DNA of 64,000 nucleotides from Lepas anatifera (taxonomy: Eukaryota > Arthropoda > Thecostraca > Lepadidae). The stretch covers positions 1,084,001 through 1,148,000 of the forward strand of contig JAOTON010001946.1 of NCBI GenBank assembly GCA_034440635.1. The letters are read 5' to 3'. The notes under the pieces are model-generated. The model searched no databases and was not told the DNA's origin. It was given only the letters and a program-made list of their open reading frames with translations. The position numbers were made by a program, and so were the translations under genes. Shown piece by piece: positions 55,546 through 64,000 of the stretch; positions within the stretch are counted from its first letter, which is position 1; the number at the start of each line of letters is the position of its first letter.

Positions 55546-56018
55546 CTGCTCAATAAGCTCAAGGGGAGTGAGCTGTCCGGAAGTGCATAGATTGTCGCTT
55601 CCTTTTAGACAGTGTCGGATCCAGTGCGTAACTTCGCGGGGGGAGGGGTAGCCATTACCTACCAGCAGCATCCAGCTATACAGAAACAGTAGGCACTGAC
55701 ATCTTGGCGAAAGCTTGAGCCTTCCTAGGATCCGTCACTGTTTTTGAACGATGCACAAAATCCAAAATCTTTACATCCGACCCCTCCAAATCGCCTCCGG
55801 AAGTGGCGCGCTTTATACACTGGACCGTACGTGATTCTGTATTCTGTATCCATTCTGTATTCTGCATTCATAGCACGAGTCCCATCCAATTATTTGGTTT
55901 TTCAGGTATCGTTACAAATTCCATCATTATATATAGGTATTCACAGATACCACACATTCGTACATCAGGTGTCGTAACGCCTTTGACACACAGGTGACAA
56001 GCAGCACTCATAAAATAA

Positions 56019-57164
56019 AGTCTGCGGAACAAACTTCGTGCTCTGCGAGCCTTTTCTCCAGATCTCTGTCGCCACCATGTTGTTGCCCTGACAGAAACGT
56101 GGCTGAATCAGGATGTAGCAGACACCGAGCTCCAAGTTGGCTGGGACACCCACGTCTGGTTTAGAAAGGATCGTCCAACACATGGTGGCGGCGTTGCCTG
56201 CGCCATCGCATCGCACCTTCAGCCAGCACGCCGTCAAGATCTGGAGCCGGCGGACACTGAAGTATTAGTGGTGCAGATCGGCGATCACAGCACTATCTTT
56301 GTCGCGGTTTGTTATCGGGCACCAGACAGAGACAGCGACATTGAAGCGTTGTGTGAGTGTTTTGGTAAGCTCAGTGCGACGGGTAGCCCGACCATTGTAG
56401 TTGGTGATTTCAATTTACCGGAAATTGTATGGCCGCGCCAGGGTGGTCCTGTTTTAGACGTTAGATCACGGCGAGCTCTTTTATTTTTAGATTATCTTGA
56501 CAGTCCTGGTTTTACACAGTCTGTTCATGCCCCCACTAGGGGTGACGCCTGTCTAGATCTAGTCTTGTCCCATGGTGGTCATACTGAAACTGTTGTATCT
56601 GATGGCACTTTTGACTCTGATCATCATCAAACCATTTCTCAGTTCCGAGCGTTCTCCGTGAAAGTGCCGAAAGTCACCAGAACGACGGGTTTTGATTACC
56701 GCAGAGCGGATTTCGATGGCCTGCGTGCCTCTCTGCGTTGTTTGCCCTGGCTTCTGCTTCGTGACTTGGGTGTGAACGAAGCTGTTGCGGTCTTTTACGA
56801 TCTTGTGAACGCTGCCATCCACACCGTCAACATCCCCTGGTTTGACAACAGAAAAGACCATGCACACCGAGTAAAAAAGCGCGACCCTTCTCCAGAAAGC
56901 GATCTTGTATTTAGTAGAGCAAGAAACAATTTTAAAGCTTTATCTAACGCGAAATATCGTAATTACTTACTGGGCATCGTTGGCGATTTCCGTGAGAACC
57001 CAAAACCTTTCTGGTCCTTTATAAACTCATTGAAATCGTCTCATCAACGTCCACGCGTTCTTGTCGCAAACAGTCAACAATTTTCAGGTCCCACCAAATG
57101 CGCAAATATTTTCAACGAAACCTTCGCCTCCAATTTTTCGGATCCCAACTTTGACACGCTGTGA
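56019..57164 (+). mobile_element. LINE fragment: endonuclease domain only
   Basis: The open frame runs from the codon after the TAA at 56016 to the TGA at 57162-57164, about 381 codons. It shows an exonuclease/endonuclease/phosphatase fold: LTETWLNQD (56088), GGGVACAI, VVGDFNLPEIVWP (about 56397-56436), CLDLVLS and SDHHQ (about 56616-56633, the catalytic Asp-His). A linker ending NPKPFWSFINS, typical just before RT, follows. The N-terminus is truncated and no RT domain follows the stop. The frame is intact and AT/GC-balanced, suggesting a fairly recent, truncated copy of a Jockey/CR1-like element. Confidence 0.85.
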
Positions 57165-58161
57165 TGGCATTGCAATTGTCTAATGCGTCATATTTCCCAG
57201 GACTCGTGTGAATCAGCCTGCTATATATCAGCTCGGTACTTTCAAACAGAGTGCTTACCAGAGAAAACGCTTCACTGACGCAACGCTTCGACTTAAATTT
57301 CCCCTGGGAAGCTTTCGTCCACAGTATTACATGTTGCACCAACAGAGTCATGTTACAGTGCCACCTTCTGACACTCCATGTCAAGGTACGGCGTCCGGCG
57401 CTGTTTCGCCTCAGTTCGACTGTCCATAACGACTGATTTTCTAGAAACGGAACAAGTTTAGGCAGAGCTTCAATGTATTGAGTAATACAGTAAAATAAAG
57501 CGACATTAGACCACAGGAATACAGCTTGCAGTATCAATATAAATAACGCTCTGAACATAGCGATGAGGGATAATAATGGACTCAGCAATTTGAAGTTACC
57601 AAGATAAATGAAACAAGACTGTTACCAGCGAGGGCGAATGGAGCATAACCACGCGAATGCTGTCACAAATGCCATAAAACTGATCAAAAGAAAACACATA
57701 TCGAAACAAAGGTGCGCAAGACTCGTTATAAAAATTCAGTTTAACTACGCAAGCGATAAAAAACTTCTAAAAAGCAAATGAAGAGAAAACACCTAGCATT
57801 GGCGCTGGCAAAGGCAATCTTTCGTTTCTGACTCCTCTAGCTTGTGAGCGCCTACCAACTACAGCTAACCTACGTGCAAGTTGAGCTAATTTTCGACTAA
57901 AGCCATCATTAGGCCATTCATCACAACCGGTAGCTTCGCACAATGATTGCTGCACCCTGTCAACGACCACAACATGATAACGCTCGATAAAATAGCCGCC
58001 TTTTATACACACTACGGTGTAGATTTAACGTGATATTCCAGCAGGTACATGTTTGTCACATATCCACCACCCCCGCAGCCCGGCGTGCTCGCCCTGCAGC
58101 CGCTTTGGCACAGCTGCCTCACCCCAGCCCGCCTCATCGTCGACGACGGGCCGGCCGCTCA
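57165..58161. other. No gene seen between the LINE fragment and MOB3
   Basis: The nearest part must hold the MOB3 3' UTR. Several small open frames have no support. Confidence 0.4.
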
Positions 58162-58365
58162 TCACCGCGCCGACGGCGGGAGCGGCGGCCGCGGGCTCCG
58201 CGCGCTGGCTCCGGCTCTGGCTCCTGCTCTGGCTCCGGCAGGCGGCACCACTTGGCAGATGCGAGCGGTCATCTCTCGCAGCGCCTCCAACTCACGCGGC
58301 TTCACCAGGTCGAACTCCGTCACAAAGTAGTAGAAGTGTTTATAGCAAGTATTGACGTGCGCCTC
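58162..58365 (-). other. Mob3: MOB3 coding exon 5 with extended C-terminus
   Basis: This exon encodes residues 181-247 and the TGA stop at 58162-58164. The acceptor is CCACCAG. Residues 181-217 are the normal family end ([14 protein letters not shown] through TARIC). They are followed by 30 residues of Ala, Gly, Arg, Ser and Pro encoded by a GC-rich, partly repetitive GGAGCCAGAGC stretch. The opposite strand is also open here over about 139 codons, which is a composition shadow. Confidence 0.9.
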
Positions 58366-61300
58366 CTGGTGGCACAGACACCAACCAATACTTCAGCAGC
58401 CTCCCTAGAGAGCGCCCAATCAGCAGCCCGATACACAACGTCCTGCTGAAACGGACTGAGGCTCTCGCATTGAACTGCTGTATCAGTTGGCGTTGGAGAG
58501 ATACGGGTCTAGAAAATTAAATTTACTGTCCTCCACTAGTAGAGATTTTCCCATAATCTCCGTTTCAAGGGAAATTCACGGTTGTTCACGAACTCATTAA
58601 ACAGATATCTTGCGTATAGCATTACAGGGAAAGTAGCACCTTCATAACGTGATTTTAACTGAGATAGCCAACTTGTAAAGCAACTTGTTAATCCGGTACT
58701 CAGGATATCATTTGTCTTGGAACTCGAGATTTCCATAGAAAAAGCTGAAACCTACCTGCAATGTGCCCCTCATGTACCCTTAGCAGCAGGCCACAGTTGT
58801 CATGTCTGTTGGTGTGACGACATATGCTGACGTCACGATGATCATCAGCCAATTGAAGCCCTTGAAGCGTTTCGAGTATGGTAGTGGTTGCCATATCATG
58901 ACATCATCACAGGCAGATATTTATTTCTTTTCCTAGAGGAGTATTTTAAAAATCGAAATATTGAGCTTATTGTACATTTTTCAGAGAAATCATGAGTGGT
59001 TTCATTATTTTTGGCTACAACTATGCCTAATTTCACTAAATTCCAGGATTCGACCAAGGTGCCACATTCCCTTTAAGAATAGAAATACATCAAAGGGGGT
59101 GGCGGAGAAGCTTTCCATGAGCAGAACAAACACGTCAGCCGGCTATATTTGCAGGGTAGTATTCGATTGTTCTAGACCATAACATTTACGCAAGAGGTTC
59201 CGCGTCATCCAATTTTGGAGAACAGCAAGCAGCTGATATGATGAGCGGAGCTTTATAAAGTCAGCTAGGTGGCAGGGGGGACTGACACCTGGAGTGGGAA
59301 ATAAAAAAGATGGCGTTGACTTCAAACGAATGGGTTAGACGTCCGTGTCATCCTCCCGTGAAATCCTGATCCTCCACGGTCACGGGCGGATAACGTTGTT
59401 CCACAATTTGTACTATTGAAATGTAGATAGCAAAGTACATGGCCATTGGCCATGAGTATTTTTGTCTCTAAATAAAAGCATCCATAGTTATTTACAATAA
59501 GGCACTGCAGAAAATGTTTAGCTTTCGTGTTTTACCTGGCATACTTAAAGGGAATGTGACACCTTGGTCGAATCCCGGAATTTAGTGTTAATAGGGGTAT
59601 TTTTAGCCCAAAGCCGTGAAAATATCCAGGATTCTTCTGAAAAATGTACAAACTCAATATTTTGAAATTTAAAACGCTCTTCTATGGTAAGAAATAAACA
59701 TCTGCCTGTACATGACGTCATTATCTGGCAGCACTACTACCATATTCACAAGGCTCCAATAGGCTGACCACTCACCGTGACGTCACCATGACGTCACGCC
59801 AACAACTGACAGCTGTGGCCCGCTCATTGGGTACATTTTGGGAACATTTCAGGAGCGTTTTTAGCTTTTCTCTACGGAAATTTCAAGTTATAAGACAAAT
59901 GATATGGCGAATACCGAGTTTTCCGGCATGCTTTACAACTTGGCTATCTCAGTTAAAATAGCGTTATAAAGTTGCCATATTCCCTTTAAAATATAAGTCC
60001 AGTGTGTTTCTGTGCCATTTCTGGAACAAAACTGAATTCAGACCCTATGTTTTACTGCACTTTTTTATTTCTGGATGAATTCATGAAAACACAATGATTC
60101 ACTGGCTTTCTGATGGGTACAGTCTATATTTTCGGATATTTAAATCAATTTTCGGGTTCGCAGGTAAAAATGCGTTGATCAGCACCACATTTATTTAGAG
60201 TAAGCTATCTGCTATAACAATATCATTTGTAACCGGCCCATATTCCACCAACGGATATACCAGGGTGTGTCGAGTTCTGGTATTTTTCAGATATGGATAG
60301 GTTTTGAATTGATAATCATGCTCTTTAAGCGGATTACTCTAAACGCAAACCGCGATGAAATAGGAAATTGACAATACTGGATCTGAGCCCTCTTGGTCGT
60401 GGCGCACTTCACCACATGCCAACATGGAACAAATGCCACCGGGATAATGGCACGCGCAAATACTTAATCATGGCGAAAATCTATCGCTGTTTCTGCACAG
60501 CCGCACAAGCAGATCCGACTCGGCAGACCTTCCGCTCCGATAACTCAATGGCTAAAACAAGTGGAGACTTCAATATAATATCTCCAGTCAGACGCCGAAT
60601 CCAGCGTCAGCGCTAGCCGAGCCGTTCAGGCAGGCTGTCACAACAGTGACGCTGGAGCCAGCAGGGAGCAGTCGTAACGGGCCCATGCAGGACTAGGCCT
60701 GGAATGAAACTCACGGCTCCGATGGCCACCAGACTGTCGAAGTGGTGGATGTAGACGTGCACGAACACGCGGAACAGCCGCGTCAGGATCTTCTTGCTCA
60801 GACTGGAGAACGTCTTCGGGAACGGCACGTCTGAAAAAGACGCGCTAGTACGCCAAAGCCCACACCATTTCAACAAACCCGCTCGCATCCCCGTGCTACA
60901 CTTCCATCAGTCGACCACCCCCCACCCCGGAATTCAAGTGCGAGCCGTACATGAGCCAATCATGTTCACAGCGGAACATAATAATCTCTATTGGAACGCT
61001 GACCCTTGTGGTGAATTTACGCCATTTCACCAAACGTCCGGTAGGACAGCTTGACATAAAGCAAGCAGCTATTTATACGCTACCCCTCGTTGGAGCGATC
61101 CCTACTCACCGACCGTGGCGGGGAAGAGGTTCTCGTCGTTGATCTGTGCCTCCACCCACTCCATCAGTAAGGTGATGTACTGGGGCGCCGAGAGCGCCGT
61201 CGGCTTCTTGTACTTGTGGCCGTCGGCCCAGCGGTACTCGAACTTGGGCCCGCCCGACATCACCGGACATGACTCCTCGGTGCAGTTGTCACAGATGGTG

Positions 61301-62868
61301 CCGTAAATCAGGTTGATGCGGTTAAAGAAGTCCACCACTGCAGGTTAGAGCACTGTTGACTGAGACCCAGTGGACTGAGGTGGAGCTAGGGCAGGCTTCG
61401 GAAGCAAATACCAAAATTTTTCCAAGTAAGATTCAGGGAAACTCAACAATACACGTTCCACCATGGGCGTCCTCTTTGGCGAGTTGAAAATTTCCCGACT
61501 GAAGGACGGTTCGGGTGTCACGTTCCGGACCTATGGCATTGCTGGGAACAGGTGTGTGGTATATAGACTGAAATTTGGGGAACTCCATTAAAGGGAGTGT
61601 CCCCCTTTTATGCTGGGTTTTGAACTGAGATAGCAGTTTTGTAGAGCATGTCGAAAAACCCGTATTGACGTATTTAGTTTCCCCAAAACTCTCAGTATAA
61701 AGGTTCCGCAAGCCCTTAAGTTCAAAGCAGGAGGGGGGCTTACTTCCTAATCAAAGAAACCATCAAAGAATCCCGTTCCATCTGGCCGTGCACGTCACCG
61801 TGATAGGTTTAAAAAATAATAGAAGGCCAAAAACCTGACATGTCACAAGCCAACGCAAGCTGCCAGATTCGTGATTACACACGATGCTAGGATCAACCCA
61901 GTGTAGTAAGACAATAGGCGACATCTTTGTTTTGAGCAATTGGAGGTTTTTTCCTGATTTTGAGACCTATTTTGTCCATAAATGTTTTTTTTAGAATTTT
62001 GACAAAGTGGTCTATTCCCTATAACAGGGAATGTATTTTACAGACCATAACCAGAAGAAATGATGCCGAGCTGGGGTCCAGTAGGGCTGCACCTACCGTG
62101 GACTGCTATCCAGTCGTTGAGGTCCTCGCCAGGCGGCAGCTGCACCGCCATCCGCAGGTTCAGACCCGAGTGGAGCGAGGCCTGCGCATGCTTGTACAGA
62201 GAATACTTCAGCGTGCCCGGCTGGAAGTTCTTCTTCGGCCGAAAAGTCTGCCAATGGAGAACACGGCGTCACAATGGGAGGTAATCATTTAAGTATGGAG
62301 GGGGATCTACCTCTCATGCGAAATATTTGTCTGCCATGCAGGAACCAATTTTAGGTGGACAGCAGTTATCGCTGTTACTCTTTTGCCATAAAGTATCTTC
62401 ATATTTGCTCACTACTCCTTATTACTTAAAAAAATCCTGTCTCTCGAATGCAATTAGTTTTTGCAGGAAGACTGTTGGGTTACTTATAACTAATGGTAGG
62501 TACAATCGACTTCATGAAGAGGTCTAGGGAGGGTAAAGGCCAAAGCGGCAGACTATCGCAAGGGAAGCTACACAGCAAGGGCAAGCACAATTTATATACA
62601 TGCAACAGTGGTTTCCATAATCACCTCAGTCACATTCCAGGAGGAATACTTACGACCTGAAGGCGCTTTTTTTCGAAACCTCTCAACGGTGGAAACAATC
62701 GGGCCTGTTTACTAAGAGATTACGTAAGTACTCAACGCTCTGGTGATTTCGATAGGAAGGGTTCAGGAGCAGAGCTAAGCTGCTTCTGCTCCCGGTTCAA
62801 TGCACCCGAGAAGTAGTACTTACCTTTCCCTTCTGAAAGAGATCAACAAACCCTCCTAGAGAGGCCAT
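58162..62868 (-). CDS. Mob3: MOB kinase activator-like 3 (MOB3), complete five-exon gene
   Basis: MOB proteins are small non-catalytic adaptors that bind and activate NDR/LATS-type or MST-type kinases in Hippo-like signalling. I assembled five minus-strand coding exons: 62868-62824, 62247-62097, 61337-61110, 60830-60715 and 58365-58162. Every intron has GT/AG ends and the frame is kept (phases 0,1,1,0), giving 744 nt or 247 residues. The protein has the MOB core: TFRPK at 16-20, the [13 protein letters not shown] block at 67-79, zinc ligands C84 and C89 (CTEESC) and H166 and H171 (HVYIHH), then VPFPK at 143-147 and [14 protein letters not shown] at 181-194. [12 protein letters not shown] and the [12 protein letters not shown] block point to the MOB3 class rather than MOB1, MOB2 or MOB4/phocein. 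The start ATG follows CACAG and opens the usual short exon ending at QKGK. Family members end a few residues after the final Ile-Cys; here 30 more residues follow C217. Introns are 576, 759, 279 and 2349 bp. No poly(A) signal was recognised downstream. Very confident of family, confident of exon edges. Confidence 0.95.
58626..59072 (+). mobile_element. M6, 447-bp MITE in MOB3 intron 4
   Basis: The left TTAA has decayed to TTAC (58622-58625); the right is TTAA 59073-59076. It contains GCTGACGTCACGATGA and CAGCCAAT. It lies in the 2349-bp last intron of MOB3. Confidence 0.85.
59549..59985 (-). mobile_element. M7, 437-bp TTAA MITE in MOB3 intron 4
   Basis: It lies between TTAA 59545-59548 and 59986-59989 and is inverted relative to M6. 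It carries two GTGACGTCA-type motifs in tandem near 59778-59796. Confidence 0.85.
60715..60830 (-). other. Mob3: MOB3 coding exon 4 (second zinc-ligand pair)
   Basis: This exon completes codon 142 as Asp and encodes residues 143-180. The acceptor is TTTTTCAG and the donor is GCC followed by GTGAGT. VPFPK opens the exon, and H166 and H171 complete the zinc site within HVYIHHF. Reading past the donor gives non-homologous sequence, confirming the exon edge. Confidence 0.94.
61110..61337 (-). other. Mob3: MOB3 coding exon 3 (first zinc-ligand pair)
   Basis: This exon encodes residues 66-141 plus one base of codon 142. The acceptor is CTGCAG and the donor is GTGAGT. It holds C84 and C89 of the zinc site, the CPVMSGG loop, the YRWADG strand and [11 protein letters not shown]. 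This is the most conserved part of the gene and clearly MOB3-like. Confidence 0.95.
61592..62020 (+). mobile_element. M8, diverged M-family copy in MOB3 intron 2
   Basis: The left end AGGGAGTGTCCCCCTTTTA follows TTAA 61588-61591, and the family phrase TGAGATAGCAGTTTTGTAGAGCATGTC is readable. The right end resembles AAGTGGTCTATTCCCT, with TTAA decayed to ATAA (62021-62024). This is an old copy. Confidence 0.55.
62097..62247 (-). other. Mob3: MOB3 coding exon 2
   Basis: This exon encodes residues 16-65 plus the first base of codon 66. The acceptor is TTGGCAG and the donor is CACG followed by GTAGGT. It contains TFRPKK, the PGT turn, the [10 protein letters not shown] helix, and [14 protein letters not shown], all typical of MOB3. 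Confidence 0.93.
62824..62868 (-). other. Mob3: MOB3 coding exon 1
   Basis: This exon encodes residues 1-15, [15 protein letters not shown]. It ends AAG, followed by the strong donor GTAAGT, and keeps phase 0. It is too short to appear as an open reading frame and was found from the family's conserved N-terminal FxQKGK motif. An upstream untranslated exon is possible because CACAG, an acceptor-like sequence, directly precedes the ATG. Confidence 0.9.
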
Positions 62869-63949
62869 CTGTGACGTTCGCCGGGGCAGATATTTAGTCA
62901 GTGGGTTTCCAAGACTCCGAGGTTTAATGGCCTCACAATCTGGAAAATAGCATACACACTTCATCCAACCACACAGCTGCTACCCAGCGCACTTATGGTA
63001 CTGGTCCGTCCCGGTCCTCTGCTACCGCTGGTGGTTTTTGTTGATGGGAGGGGTGGGGGAAGGGTGGTACTCCGAGGTTTTAAGTGTATTCGGGTGCCTA
63101 TATTAAACGATGAAAATATACAAAGGAAGCAGAAGAATCATCAAGAAAGAAGTTCTGAGACTACGCTCAGAAATCGTCGTTCAGGGCGTAAAACTGTGGA
63201 ATTGCAATACATTTAACATACTTTAAATGATGAAAATGTGATATGAATACTTATTTCTGACCGAGACACATTCGAATGCCTTTTCACGGCGGCAATGGCG
63301 GTGTGTCGTGCAGCGCTCAAAACAGTTGCTAGTGTTCGGCTGTGCCCATTCACAAGCCTGATCTGGGACTGCACACTAACGTTAGCGCTGAACTTATCAT
63401 TGTGTTGTGAAAACATGTTGAACTGATAAAAAGGTAGCATCACAATCGTGTACGGTAGTGTGCATTCAGTTAATCGTTCAAACGTAATCCTTGAAAAAGG
63501 ATTTCAATCACAATCCGCAATCCTCCAACTCAACTGGATCCAATCCCAAAGCTTTCTTACACAAAAGAACTTCAAATCTAAGTCCAATCATCAAGCATGA
63601 AGAAAATGTAGGATTTTCCCTTTTTGTAACTCGGAAAGCTCACAGCCCAGCCCTGTTTTTGGCATAATTAGCATTGTCTTATGTTGTAAAGGAAAAAAGT
63701 TATTCAGGTTTGAAATAAAAAATGGCTCAAGTAAGGACGTTTTACAGAAAATGATGTAAAGAAACGTAACAAATGCGCTAATATTGCCTAGTACTTGATT
63801 ATGACAATTATGACTCACATGTTATATTCTTTTGCGTCATTTGCCTTGGGTAATTTTGACAAAACACCTGGCACCAAAAGCTCTCAGATTTTTGCAAGGG
63901 GTCTGGACCAGACAGTTTTTATTTGGTGCTCAAGTGAGGGAAAAAAGAA
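62869..63949. other. Upstream region of MOB3
   Basis: It probably holds the 5' UTR and promoter of MOB3 (read right to left). I could not identify a TATA or initiator with confidence. The remainder is AT-rich without recognisable features. Confidence 0.4.
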
Positions 63950-64000
63950 CAGGGGCGGACGCAGAACCGAGTTTTTGGGGGCCAAACACATATCTGTGCC
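63950..64000. mobile_element. Possible hAT-like MITE cut by the window edge
   Basis: CAGGGGCGGACGCAG begins at 63951 and resembles the terminus of the element at 47214. The other end is outside the window. Confidence 0.35.

Noticed and set aside
58030..58449. 139-codon plus-strand frame
   Set aside because: It is the complement of MOB3 exon 5; the minus strand carries conserved MOB3 sequence with correct splice sites.

Overview
This is eukaryotic, most likely arthropod, genomic DNA: long non-coding stretches, spliced genes with GT/AG introns, tRNA-derived SINEs, broken non-LTR retrotransposons and many short inverted-repeat transposons. Only two protein genes can be supported with good confidence. 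I cannot name the species. The MOB3 gene and the signal-peptide, Cys-rich, Thr/Arg-rich protein suggest an arthropod (crustacean or chelicerate), but that is inference.

Genes. (1) A complete five-exon MOB kinase activator-like 3 gene lies on the minus strand from 62868 down to 58162. It encodes 247 residues, has all zinc ligands of the family, and has an unusual 30-residue Ala/Arg/Pro tail. (2) A plus-strand single-exon gene at 49643-51199 encodes a 518-residue secreted protein with three related Cys modules and a long Thr-Arg-rich stretch. Weaker candidates are a TATA/Inr promoter with a non-coding first exon (22029-22133), a two-exon micro-gene (11054-11227) and an unexplained minus-strand reading frame (30892-31221).

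Mobile elements fill much of the rest. The dominant class, here called E, is a superfamily of about 0.8-1.2 kb non-autonomous elements. They have GC-rich terminal inverted repeats flanked by TTAA, many AGGTCA/TGACCT hexamers and, in most subfamilies, a GC-rich hairpin near one end. I delimit 13 copies (E1-E13). Several are nested, so the TTAA target duplication can be read directly: E2 in E1, E7 in E6, E3 in a hAT-like repeat, and E5 in a SINE. A second TTAA-flanked family, M, is about 445 bp with AGGGAATGTGGCACC ends and has eight copies, three of them in MOB3 introns. Other elements are a 2.6-kb foldback element with about 1.15-kb arms and a 10-bp target duplication (52903-55545), hAT-like MITEs, tRNA-derived SINEs and three broken LINE fragments.

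Layout: 1-2357 nested E elements; 2.5-8 kb M1, microsatellite and unannotated DNA; 8.3-9.7 kb hAT-like repeat carrying E3; 9.7-18.4 kb mostly unannotated with a micro-gene candidate, a LINE 3' end and E4; 18.5-20.2 kb GAGCTG satellite; 20.3-20.6 kb SINEs; 22 kb promoter candidate; 23.4-25.5 kb LINE pseudogene; 25-28.5 kb SINEs and E5; 31.4-33.7 kb E6/E7 and M3; 36-38 kb RT fragment, E8 and M4; 40.4-48.7 kb dense E9-E13; 49.6-51.2 kb secreted-protein gene; 52.2-55.5 kb M5 and foldback; 56-57.2 kb LINE endonuclease; 58.2-62.9 kb MOB3.
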